Assembly (NCBI RefSeq): GCF_004364125.1
Contig: NZ_SNZV01000002.1
Span: 1 to 64,000 of the forward strand
Direction: 5' to 3'
DNA: 64,000 bases
Source: Sphingobacterium paludis
GTDB lineage: Bacteria; Bacteroidota; Bacteroidia; Sphingobacteriales; Sphingobacteriaceae
The notes beneath the pieces were generated by a model. It had not been told where the DNA came from. It worked only from the letters and a program-made list of their open reading frames with translations, and did not search any database. The first letter of the stretch is position 1. Every line of letters begins with the position of its first letter. The position numbers were made by a program, and so were the translations under genes. Positions 16,018 through 24,715 of the stretch are shown one piece after another.

Positions 16018-19000
16018 ATGAAAACAACGATTCAGTTTCGTTTTCTATTAACAATTCTGCTCGGCTTCGGCTACGAAGCTTTTGCGCAAGAATCATGGAA
16101 AGGGAAGGTCGTGGACGCATCGCAACAACCTATTGCGGGGGTTTCCATAACCATTAAAGGTGATGCCGCGCGTGCTGTATCCTCGGATGCAAACGGCGCA
16201 TTTGAATTATCTGCTAGGAAGGGCGAGATTCTGCTCTTCTCCTCAATTGAATATGAAAGTCGAGAATTTCAGCTTGGCGATTCGCAACCGCTTACCATCA
16301 CGCTCAAAAGCAAAGAAGAGGTGATTGATGAGGTGGTCGTTATTGGATACGGTACGCAAAGGCGTTCCAATGTTATTGCGCCAATTTCCAAATTTAACAC
16401 CGAAGGATTACAGGAGCGCCCCGTGATACGTGTCGATCAAGCGTTGGTGGGGCAGATGTCTGGCGTACGGGTGAAGCAAACGACAGGAATCCCGGGAAAG
16501 GGCCTCAGCGTTCAAGTTCGTGGCTCAGGCTCTATCAGCGCGGGAAGCGAACCACTGTACGTTATTGATGGATTTCCCCTAACCGTATCTTCTCCAAATG
16601 GCTCGGGTAATTACGCGGCGGGAAATCCTTTAGACAATATCAATCCGAACGACATCGAATCTATCGAAGTATTAAAGGATGCCTCCTCCGCAGCCATCTA
16701 TGGATCCAGAGCGGCAAACGGTGTTGTGCTCGTCACGACAAAGCGCGGGAAAACCGGGCAGGCAAGATTGAACTTCAATACCTATCTGGGCGCGTCAGAA
16801 GCGTACAGAAAACTGGATATGTTAAACGGCGAAGAGTGGATTGACCGGGCCATAGAGATGATTAATGCACAATGGGTGGCGTCTGGTAGCGGCCGCACGG
16901 CTAGTCAAACTACGGAGCAGCGAAGAGCGATTTTGGGATTGTCACCAGGGACCGTCAATGCATCGTTTATGTATGATGATCGATGGCTGCAGGCCGGCTA
17001 CCCGGGACTTCACTTGATGAATTGGCAGGACGAGGCTTACCGAAAGGGATTCGTGCAAAATTATCAATTGTCGGCATCGGGCGGAACCGATTTCGTAAAC
17101 TACTACATCTCGGGGAACTACATGGATCAAAAGGGTATCGTACAGGGGCTAGACTATAAAAATTACGCCCTGCGAGCCAACGTGGACGTCAAGCCTACAA
17201 AAAAATTGGCTTTCGGACTAAACTTGGCGCCAACCTATTCCGTAGCGAATGATCCGGGCGTCGAAGGGAAGGATAATATTATGCATCAGATCTATTCCAT
17301 GTCGCCCGTGCAAGACCATCCTGCGGGAACAGTGAATGTTTTCGAGAACGAAAAATACCCTTGGAGTGTTTCTACCAATGATCCTATTGCGAAGCTGAAT
17401 AACTATGTCGGTGAAAGTAAAATTGCACGTGTGCTAGCCAGTATGTATGGGCAATACGAAATTCTGGATCGATTAACCTTCAAGACAACCCTGAACGTAG
17501 ACCATACCGATCGCCAAGCAACAAGCTTTGTGCCTTACACCGTATCGGGGACGTTGGCTAGCCGCATCAACAATCCAAATCTTGCCACCTCCGGATCGGC
17601 GAATGGCTATCGCCGGCAGACTGTCGTGAACGAGAATACCTTGCATTATGATCTCGATATAGGCAAACACAATATCAGTGCCTTACTCGGGCATGCCTAT
17701 AATTACGATCGCTTGGATATCTCTTCAATCAGCTCGCAAGGCGGCTACACGAACAGCTCCATCCCGACGCTCAATGCTGCCGTGAGGACTGTTTCTTCCA
17801 CCGAAGCGAGCAAAAACTTAATGCTTTCCTACTTCGGCCGCTTGCAATACGCCTTTGCTAATAAGTATCTTTTTTCGGCAAGCTTGCGTCGCGATGGTTC
17901 ATCCCGCTTCGGTGCCAACACCAAATGGGGATGGTTTCCTTCCGTTTCTGCGGGTTGGCGTATGTCTGATGAAGCTTTCCTGAATTCGCTGACCTTCTTA
18001 AATGACTTCAAAATTCGAGGAAGCTATGGGGAGTCTGGAAATAATAATATTGGGGATTACAGCGGGATATCCGTTTTGGGCTTTAGCAACTACACGTTTA
18101 ATGGCGCGGTAGCGCCTGGGCAAGCTCCAGCGAATATCATTAACCCGAACCTTACCTGGGAAAAATCGCGTACGTTTGACCTCGGGGTCGATTTTGCGGT
18201 GTTCAATTCGCGTCTTTCGGGGTCGTTTGACTGGTATCAACGTACCAGTAGCAGTCTATTGCTGAATGTTCCGGCAATGTTTGCTTCAGGTTTTTCCAAC
18301 TACCTGGATAACGCTGGAGAAGTGAAAAGCCGCGGCTGGGATCTGGAATTGACCTCCCGCAATTTTGCCAGATCCAACTTTACTTGGTCAACCTCTTTCA
18401 ATCTCAGTCACAATAGTAATAAAGTAACCAAGTTGATTGGGAACCAGCAAGAGATCTTAATTCCATCTTCTTTTGACATCGAGCATAGCGTACTTCGTAT
18501 TGGCGAGCCGATGTATTCCATCTATGTGGTGCAACAGAACGGCGTATTAAGTCAGCAGGATATCAACAATGGTGCGCCTCTTTTTGGTAACCAAGTTGCC
18601 GGAGATCCGCGCTACGTCGATGCCAACGGCGATGGCGTAATTGATGCCAACGATCGGGTAATCGTTGGTCACCCCAATCCGGATTATGTATGGGGCATCA
18701 CGAATGATTTTCGATATAAGAATTTTGACCTCAGTGTATTGTTTCAGGGGCAAAGCGGCGGGCATATTTATTCCTTGCTGGGGCGTGCATTGGGAAGAAC
18801 CGGCCAAGAATCGACCGATAATGCCCTTGGTTTTTACCGTGATCGCTGGCGTTCGGAAGATGATCCGGGAGAAGGCCGTGTGGGTAAAGCTTCCTCCACA
18901 TTTGGGCGTATAAAAAACACCGACTGGTTGTACTCCTCCGATTACTGGCGCCTACGAAACGTTACTTTCGGCTACAACTTCAAAGATTTGCGCCTCGGCG

Positions 19001-19197
19001 GTAATAGCAAATTGAATAACGGCCGTCTCTACCTTACGCTGGAAAATTTTTGGGGACAGGATCAATATGATGGCGGCGTCAATCCGGAATCAGCAAACAC
19101 AAACCTGAGCGGGAGCAGCAGTTATCTCGAACCAGGCGATTATGGTGGGCTAGCACTTCCGAAGACAATCACTTTTGGTATTAACTTGACATTCTAA
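16018..19197 (+). CDS. SusC-like TonB-dependent outer-membrane transporter (first pair)
   Basis: 1059 aa. It starts with a signal peptide (LLTILLGFGYEAFAQ), then a carboxypeptidase-regulatory-like domain (GKVVDASQQPIAGVSITIKG), then the TonB-box region DEVVVIGYGTQRR, then a plug domain (VRGSGSISAGSEPLYVIDGF, GSRAANGVVLVTTK) and a C-terminal beta-barrel ending in aromatic FGINLTF. SusC proteins import oligosaccharides bound by their SusD partner. The start at 16018 is preferred over the longer frame from 15916 because it begins the signal peptide. The susD gene starts 4 bp after its stop. The substrate is inferred as a rhamnogalacturonan fragment from the neighbours. Confidence 0.96.
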   Translation: MKTTIQFRFLLTILLGFGYEAFAQESWKGKVVDASQQPIAGVSITIKGDAARAVSSDANGAFELSARKGEILLFSSIEYESREFQLGDSQPLTITLKSKEEVIDEVVVIGYGTQRRSNVIAPISKFNTEGLQERPVIRVDQALVGQMSGVRVKQTTGIPGKGLSVQVRGSGSISAGSEPLYVIDGFPLTVSSPNGSGNYAAGNPLDNINPNDIESIEVLKDASSAAIYGSRAANGVVLVTTKRGKTGQARLNFNTYLGASEAYRKLDMLNGEEWIDRAIEMINAQWVASGSGRTASQTTEQRRAILGLSPGTVNASFMYDDRWLQAGYPGLHLMNWQDEAYRKGFVQNYQLSASGGTDFVNYYISGNYMDQKGIVQGLDYKNYALRANVDVKPTKKLAFGLNLAPTYSVANDPGVEGKDNIMHQIYSMSPVQDHPAGTVNVFENEKYPWSVSTNDPIAKLNNYVGESKIARVLASMYGQYEILDRLTFKTTLNVDHTDRQATSFVPYTVSGTLASRINNPNLATSGSANGYRRQTVVNENTLHYDLDIGKHNISALLGHAYNYDRLDISSISSQGGYTNSSIPTLNAAVRTVSSTEASKNLMLSYFGRLQYAFANKYLFSASLRRDGSSRFGANTKWGWFPSVSAGWRMSDEAFLNSLTFLNDFKIRGSYGESGNNNIGDYSGISVLGFSNYTFNGAVAPGQAPANIINPNLTWEKSRTFDLGVDFAVFNSRLSGSFDWYQRTSSSLLLNVPAMFASGFSNYLDNAGEVKSRGWDLELTSRNFARSNFTWSTSFNLSHNSNKVTKLIGNQQEILIPSSFDIEHSVLRIGEPMYSIYVVQQNGVLSQQDINNGAPLFGNQVAGDPRYVDANGDGVIDANDRVIVGHPNPDYVWGITNDFRYKNFDLSVLFQGQSGGHIYSLLGRALGRTGQESTDNALGFYRDRWRSEDDPGEGRVGKASSTFGRIKNTDWLYSSDYWRLRNVTFGYNFKDLRLGGNSKLNNGRLYLTLENFWGQDQYDGGVNPESANTNLSGSSSYLEPGDYGGLALPKTITFGINLTF

Positions 19198-19201
19198 GAT
19201 A

Positions 19202-20710
19202 ATGAAAAAGACACTGTATATAGCACTTGGTTGCGTGCTGCTGAGCTCTTGTGATATGGATCTCGGCCAACAACCTATATCCGAAGGGACTTCGGAAACA
19301 TACTTCCAAACGGTTAATGATTTCACCCAAGGCCTCACAGCCATCTATAGTGCCGCGCGCACCTATCCCGATCGTTTGCTTAACCTCTCCGAAACCCGTT
19401 CCGACAATCTTTACGCCGTGTCTGACGGTGGTGTTCGTGATTGGGAAGGCGTAAACAGCTTTCAAAAAAACATCAATGCCAATCCTTATGTGGTTGAGGC
19501 GTGGGAAGATAATTACGTCGGCGTCTTTCGCGCCAACAATTATTTGGAGCAGCTGGCCACAAAGGGAGAAAATGTAGTGACAGATGCCGTGCTTCGAAGA
19601 AGGATGGAAGCCGAGGCACGTTTCTTAAGAGCCTTCTTTTATTTTGATTTGGTTCGCTATTTTGGGCAGGTGCCGCTTATCGATCGTGTGGTGTCCGATG
19701 CAGAAGCCAAAACCATTGGGCGAAGCCCCGTGCCAGAGCTATGCAATTTTATTGAACAAGATTTAGTATTCGCTATCGAAAATTTGCCGAAATCGAGTGA
19801 CTATGCTGCGGTAGATGCCGGTAGAGTAAATACCTACGCAGCAAAAATGCTTTTAGGCTTATTGTATATGAGTAAGTCGGGTCCGACATTAGGTGTAGAT
19901 GGTATCGGCCAAAACAGCAACGAGTGGAGTAAGGCGATGAGCCAGTTTAACGAGATCATTGCAAGTGGTGAATTTGCTAGCTTAGAAAACTACGCATCCA
20001 TCTTTGATTACGGCAACGAACGAAACAGGGAAGTGATCTTCAATATCGAATATGTAAGTGGGGGAAACCCTGTTGTTGGTGCTACATTTCCGTGGGTCTT
20101 GGTGCCCGATAGGTATTTTCAGTCCCTTGGCTTCACCGCACAAGGGGGCTTAACCATCCGCCCGGTCTCTACAGATTTGATTAATACATATGCAGCGGAG
20201 GATGTACGCGCGTCGTTTAGCATTCAAAATGGTTTTACAGACGGACCTGTCGTTGAAAACCGGCCTTTTGTCAAAAAATTTGTGGATATAAGCAAGGTGC
20301 CCACAACAAGCAGACTAGATTGGCCGATTAATTTTATTGTTTTTCGATATACGGATCTCCTGTTGTTAAAAGCGGAATGTATACTGAACGGTGCTGAAGG
20401 AGCTGCGACAGCAGACGTAGATGCTGTGGTTAATGCGGTTCGTCGACGTGCTGGCTTGACGGCCCCTTTGGTCGGCGTTACGATGGAACAGTTGCTTAAG
20501 GAGCGCCGTCGCGAATTTATCGGCGAGGGATCCCGCTGGTTCGATCTTATCCGTTCAGGAACGGTAGAATCCACCATGAAAACATGGATTGCAGCGGAAG
20601 ATCGTGGTCGGCAGATGGAAGACTTTATCATCGACTATGTTCTTTACCCTGTACCGCAATCGGAACTGAACAAAAGCCCTGGACTTTACACACAAAATAA
20701 GGGATATTAG
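19202..20710 (+). CDS. SusD-like glycan-binding lipoprotein (first pair)
   Basis: 502 aa. The signal peptide ends in the lipobox LLSSC. The SusD/RagB fold shows the N-terminal domain (TYFQTVNDFTQGLTAIYSA) and the TPR-like helices (EARFLRAFFYFDLVRYFGQVPLI). The C-terminal signature (LLKAECILNG, LLKERRREFIGEGSRWFDLIRSG) completes it. It would sit on the outer surface as the lid of the SusC barrel and capture oligosaccharides. It lies 4 bp after susC and is followed by a candidate terminator. Confidence 0.96.
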   Translation: MKKTLYIALGCVLLSSCDMDLGQQPISEGTSETYFQTVNDFTQGLTAIYSAARTYPDRLLNLSETRSDNLYAVSDGGVRDWEGVNSFQKNINANPYVVEAWEDNYVGVFRANNYLEQLATKGENVVTDAVLRRRMEAEARFLRAFFYFDLVRYFGQVPLIDRVVSDAEAKTIGRSPVPELCNFIEQDLVFAIENLPKSSDYAAVDAGRVNTYAAKMLLGLLYMSKSGPTLGVDGIGQNSNEWSKAMSQFNEIIASGEFASLENYASIFDYGNERNREVIFNIEYVSGGNPVVGATFPWVLVPDRYFQSLGFTAQGGLTIRPVSTDLINTYAAEDVRASFSIQNGFTDGPVVENRPFVKKFVDISKVPTTSRLDWPINFIVFRYTDLLLLKAECILNGAEGAATADVDAVVNAVRRRAGLTAPLVGVTMEQLLKERRREFIGEGSRWFDLIRSGTVESTMKTWIAAEDRGRQMEDFIIDYVLYPVPQSELNKSPGLYTQNKGY

Positions 20711-20720
20711 GAAACGGTTT
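20711..20720. promoter_or_regulatory. candidate operator 1 of the GntR-type regulator
   Basis: GAAACGGTTT starts at the base after the susD stop. Its inverted copy lies at 20830-20839. The AAAC-S-GTTT core is itself a near-palindrome like many LacI/GntR operators. Confidence 0.5.
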
Positions 20721-20725
20721 GGCGA

Positions 20726-20772
20726 ACAGCACCGTATGAACATGATAACACAGTTTTGTACGGTGTTGTTTC
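20726..20772 (+). terminator. candidate terminator after susD
   Basis: An 11-bp stem (20726-20736 with 20759-20769, one G-U) has a 22-base loop and only a short T-run. It may be a terminator or a regulatory hairpin. Confidence 0.5.
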
Positions 20773-20829
20773 CATTTAAAGCTTTACCAAGAAAATTACA
20801 CAAGAACGAAAATTGTATTTTTATTTAAA

Positions 20830-20839
20830 AAACCGTTTC
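20830..20839. promoter_or_regulatory. candidate operator 2 of the GntR-type regulator
   Basis: AAACCGTTTC is the exact reverse complement of the site at 20711-20720. The pair flanks the 110 bp that should hold the regulator's promoter, which suggests autoregulation, possibly with looping. Confidence 0.5.
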
Positions 20840-20867
20840 TTTAGCCCATCACCTAGATGACGTAAGC

Positions 20868-21899
20868 ATGAACAATCAGGAATTCATAAAGAGTATTCAG
20901 ATCAGTGACTTTTCCTCCACACCCAAATATCTTCAGTTGGCCGATGCCGTAATTGATGGCGTAAAGAACAGCCACCTGCGACAAGGGGATATTTTACCGT
21001 CGATAAATGAGCTGAGCGTACATCTAGATATTTCTCGTGATACTGTAGAAAAGGGCTATAAGCACTTGAAAAGTTTAGAGATCATCTCGTCTACGCCCGG
21101 CAAAGGCTACTTTGTGGAGAAGTCTGATGTGATCCACAAGCAGAAAATAGCACTCTTTCTGAATAAGTTAAGCGCTCACAAGAAGATTGTTTACGACGCT
21201 TTTGCCGATGAACTTGGCTCAGAAGCGTCATTGGATCTTTTCGTTTACAACAGCGATATCTCGCACCTTCGCACCTTACTGCTGAACTTAACCAAACAAT
21301 ACGATCGATACGTGATCTTTCCGCATTTTAAAGAGGGGCGCGATCAAGCTCCCGAGGTGCTTGCACTCATGCCCGCTGAGAAGCTACTGTTGCTCGGCAA
21401 AATGGTAGACGGTGTAGCCGGCGAATTTGACGCCGTGTATGAAAACTACGAAAAGGACATTTATGAGGCGTTGGAGAAAGCGCTAGAGCCCTTATCCAAA
21501 TACAGAACACTTAAATTGGTATTTCCAGATAACAGCGACTATCCAAAAGCGATCATTAAGGGCTTTTACAAGTTTTGTCAGCAATATGCATTCGACCATA
21601 TGTTGGTCGGAAACCTCACTAAAGAGCCGCTGAAAAAGGGCGAGTGTTACATCAATATCGCAGAAGATGATCTGGTACTTATCCTAGAAAAATGCATCGC
21701 TAAAAATTATAAGGTGGGCAAGGATGTCGGCATCATCTCCTACAATGAAACACCCTTAAAGAAATTTATACTGAACGGTATTACCACCATCTCCACAGAT
21801 TTCGAACTCATGGGCAAGTATGCAGCGCAGATCGTAAAATCGAAAGAAACAAAACAACTCGAAGTACCTTTTTACGTCAACATTAGACCTTCTATTTAA
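20868..21899 (+). CDS. GntR-family regulator with LacI-type sugar-binding sensor domain
   Basis: 343 aa. Residues 15-85 are a GntR winged helix (KYLQLADAVIDGV, GDILPSINELS, ISRDTVEKGYKHLKSL, TPGKGYFVE). Residues from about 90 on resemble a periplasmic-binding/LacI effector domain (LLLNLTKQYDRYVIFPHF, DVGIISYNETPLKKFILNGITTIS). Such proteins bind a sugar or sugar phosphate and release or engage DNA. It sits between the two halves of the pectin locus and is the only regulator inside it, so it is the best candidate for controlling it. The perfect inverted operator-like pair around its own promoter suggests autoregulation. Ligand unknown. Confidence 0.88.
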   Translation: MNNQEFIKSIQISDFSSTPKYLQLADAVIDGVKNSHLRQGDILPSINELSVHLDISRDTVEKGYKHLKSLEIISSTPGKGYFVEKSDVIHKQKIALFLNKLSAHKKIVYDAFADELGSEASLDLFVYNSDISHLRTLLLNLTKQYDRYVIFPHFKEGRDQAPEVLALMPAEKLLLLGKMVDGVAGEFDAVYENYEKDIYEALEKALEPLSKYRTLKLVFPDNSDYPKAIIKGFYKFCQQYAFDHMLVGNLTKEPLKKGECYINIAEDDLVLILEKCIAKNYKVGKDVGIISYNETPLKKFILNGITTISTDFELMGKYAAQIVKSKETKQLEVPFYVNIRPSI

Positions 21900-22184
21900 A
21901 GTGCGCCTATCCATGATGCCACTATAGCCTGCCCTACGGGCTGTTCCTTGGCGGAGCAGTGACGGTATCAATAATTTTCTATTACAGCCATCTACGTCAT
22001 CGGTAACCTGTTGGGCGCTATGCCGCGTTAAAAACGGCAGTCTTCTGGCGCACCCTTTAGCGTGTGTGGAACGTTTTTGGCTGTCCCATTACATTCCTCT
22101 CAGGACAGCGCAGGACACCTTTCGTGCTAGTTTTTAATATCTTGTGGATGTAAACCTACAACGCTAACTGTAAAGACGTAAACC

Positions 22185-23294
22185 ATGATTCGTAAAAGAG
22201 GGAACGACGTACGATCATTTTCCAGAAGACATTTCATCCAATCGGGGCTGTATACCCTCTCGGGTGTGCTTTTTATGCAACCTTTGTTTGGTAATACCCA
22301 GAAGTATTTACCCGAAGCAGCCTTTACGTTAAAACCCATCGGCCGATCTTTTCAGCTCGCAGATTATTACATCTGGTGCTCATCACCCATTTGGGGCGAT
22401 GACGGCAAGGTCCATCTCTTTTATTCACGTTGGCGAAAAGAGCGTGGAATGAGTGGTTGGATTCGCGGGTCTGAGATTGCACATGCAGTGGCCGATAGTC
22501 CTTTCGACAGCTTTCAGCATCAATCGGTGGTGTTGGCACCACGCGAAGGATATTGGGATGGCACGACCTGCCATAACCCACTGATCAAAAAAATAGGAGA
22601 TACCTACTACCTGTTCTACATGGGCAATGCCAATGGAAAAACCGACACGAAACGCATCGGCATCGCAACGGCCAAAACTATTAATGGTCCTTGGAAACGG
22701 AGGGATGAGCCGTGCTTATTGCCAGGCGAGGCCGGTGCTTGGGATGATCATTGCACCACCAATCCGGCTTTTATAAAAGGGGATGACGGAAAATACTGGT
22801 TGTTTTATAAGTCATGGAATACTGCAGAATACCAACAGGCAAAAGGAGCCGTCCGAGGTAATCGAAAATACGGACTAGCAAAGGCCAATCATCCGGCAGG
22901 ACCTTATGAGCGCGTGTCAGAAAATCCTGTACTCGATTTTTCGGATCAGCCCAATAATGCGCAACTGGAAGATGCCTTCGTTTGGAAAGAGCAGGGAACC
23001 TATTACATGATCGCGCGCGACATGGGCTTTTTCAACCACGAATTTGGATTACTGCTCTCCTCAAAAGATGGCTTGAACTGGTCTCCTCCAGGGGTCTCCT
23101 ACCTTGCCATGAAAGATTATGTGACACAGCCTATGCCCGCAGCTCATTTGAAGCGATTTGGTCGTTTAGAACGCCCGATGTTGCTTCTGGACCCGGTAAC
23201 GGAGAAGCCGCAATTTTTATTTGGTGCCACGCAAGGCGGGGAGTATGACAGCGCAACAACCTTTGTATTTGAAATTGTATCGTATACACTTTGA
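22185..23294 (+). CDS. GH43-like five-bladed beta-propeller glycosidase
   Basis: 369 aa. A twin-arginine-like signal (SRRHFIQSGLYTLSG) is near the N-terminus. The rest repeats blade-like strands of a five-bladed propeller (HLFYSRW, TYYLFYMGNANG, YWLFYKSW, TYYMIARDM) with acidic residues placed as in GH43/GH32-type glycosidases (DYYIWCSSPIWGDDG, AWDDHCTTNPAF, QLEDAFVW). The exact CAZy family cannot be fixed by eye. The context suggests removal of a side-chain sugar from rhamnogalacturonan. It starts a five-gene run (GH43-like, GH28, DUF4450, GH65-like, GH105) with gaps of 28 bp or less. Confidence 0.75.
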   Translation: MIRKRGNDVRSFSRRHFIQSGLYTLSGVLFMQPLFGNTQKYLPEAAFTLKPIGRSFQLADYYIWCSSPIWGDDGKVHLFYSRWRKERGMSGWIRGSEIAHAVADSPFDSFQHQSVVLAPREGYWDGTTCHNPLIKKIGDTYYLFYMGNANGKTDTKRIGIATAKTINGPWKRRDEPCLLPGEAGAWDDHCTTNPAFIKGDDGKYWLFYKSWNTAEYQQAKGAVRGNRKYGLAKANHPAGPYERVSENPVLDFSDQPNNAQLEDAFVWKEQGTYYMIARDMGFFNHEFGLLLSSKDGLNWSPPGVSYLAMKDYVTQPMPAAHLKRFGRLERPMLLLDPVTEKPQFLFGATQGGEYDSATTFVFEIVSYTL

Positions 23295-23311
23295 TTTAAC
23301 TATAAACCACT

Positions 23312-24715
23312 ATGATGAAGAAATTAATCGGAAGCATCCTTCTTTGTTTGAGCCTGATATGCGCAATGGCGCAAGAGACAAAATGGACAGCAGCTTCGCA
23401 ACCGCTTGCAGAGGTTAAAGCGTTAAAAAAGCAGATTGTCGCACCGAAATTCCGCAATAAAGATTATGCCGTTACCAGCTTTGGAGCAAAGGGAGATGGA
23501 ATAACAAAAAATACTGAAGCCATTCGAAAAGCTATAGAGCAGTGCAATAAAGACGGCGGCGGGCGCGTCGTCGTACCCGAAGGCATCTTTTTGACCGGCG
23601 CTATTTATCTAAAAAGCAATGTGAATTTACACATTCAGGAAGGTGCTACCATCTTGTTTAGTCGCGATAGTGCAGACTACCCGATGGTCTTCACCCGATG
23701 GGAAGGCATGGAATGCATGAATTTCTCTCCCTTTATCTATGCGTATGGCGAAGAGAACATCGCTATTACGGGAAAAGGCCTTTTGGATGGTAATTCCGAC
23801 AACGACCATTGGTGGTATTGGTGCGGCGCGCGCAAGTATGGCTGGAATGAAAGTAAACCCGGCGAGCAAAAGCCTGCAAGAGCCCTTCTGCACCAACAGA
23901 TGGCTGAAGAGATGGATCCTCGTAAAAGGATATATGGCGATGGACATTTCCTACGGCCCAACTTTGTGCAGCCCTATCACTGTAAAAATGTGTGGATTGC
24001 CGATGTGAAGATGATCAATTCGCCGATGTGGAACCTTAATCCGGTATTGTGTGAGAATGTGCTTATCGAGCGGGTTAAAGTCGTAAGTCATGGACCGAAT
24101 AACGACGGATGCGATCCAGAAGCATGCAAAAACGTGTGGATCAAAGATTGTTATTTTGATACGGGAGATGATTGTATTGCCATCAAATCTGGGCGAGACG
24201 AGGATGGCCGTAATATAGGTCGCCCTGCGGAAAATCACATTATCGAAAATTGTATGATGAAAGATGGCCATGGTGGTGTGGTCATCGGTAGCGAGATAGC
24301 GGGTGGTGCAAGAAACATCTATGCGCTTAACAATGTGATGGATAGCCCAAATCTAGACCGCGCTCTGCGCATAAAAACAAGCTCTAGCCGCGGAGGCACC
24401 ATTGAAAATGTCTTTTTCTATAACACCGAAGTAGGGCAATACAAGGAGGCTGCCGTACGGTTTAATATGTTTTACGAAAAGCCGGGCAAGCATATCCCGA
24501 CGATCCGCAATATATGGGTGGAAAACCTAGAAGTTAAGGGCGGCGGTAAGTATGCCGTGCTATCCAATGCCTACGAATCATCGCCGGTGACCAACTTTAC
24601 GATGATTAATTGTAAGATCGACGGTGTTCAAGAACCCTACAAGGTGGACTACTTGAAGCAAGTGACGCTTAAGGAAGTGGTCATTAATGGCAAACCACTC
24701 TCATCATTTGACTAA
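23312..24715 (+). CDS. GH28 polygalacturonase / rhamnogalacturonan hydrolase
   Basis: A 467-aa exported protein with signal peptide ending at about Ala20. The GH28 active-site motifs are all present in order: PNNDGCDP (262-269, a variant of NTDG), GDDCIAIKSG (285-294), GHGGVVIGSE (319-328) and RIK (353-355). It hydrolyses alpha-1,4 or alpha-1,2 galacturonosyl bonds, probably as an exo-acting enzyme in the periplasm (inference). It begins 17 bp after the GH43-like gene, and its TAA overlaps the next ATG by one base (TAATG), which indicates translational coupling. Confidence 0.93.
   Translation: MMKKLIGSILLCLSLICAMAQETKWTAASQPLAEVKALKKQIVAPKFRNKDYAVTSFGAKGDGITKNTEAIRKAIEQCNKDGGGRVVVPEGIFLTGAIYLKSNVNLHIQEGATILFSRDSADYPMVFTRWEGMECMNFSPFIYAYGEENIAITGKGLLDGNSDNDHWWYWCGARKYGWNESKPGEQKPARALLHQQMAEEMDPRKRIYGDGHFLRPNFVQPYHCKNVWIADVKMINSPMWNLNPVLCENVLIERVKVVSHGPNNDGCDPEACKNVWIKDCYFDTGDDCIAIKSGRDEDGRNIGRPAENHIIENCMMKDGHGGVVIGSEIAGGARNIYALNNVMDSPNLDRALRIKTSSSRGGTIENVFFYNTEVGQYKEAAVRFNMFYEKPGKHIPTIRNIWVENLEVKGGGKYAVLSNAYESSPVTNFTMINCKIDGVQEPYKVDYLKQVTLKEVVINGKPLSSFD

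Noticed and set aside
20726-20772. Riboswitch upstream of the GntR gene
   Set aside because: A simple single hairpin after susD with no recognised aptamer core. A terminator is more likely.
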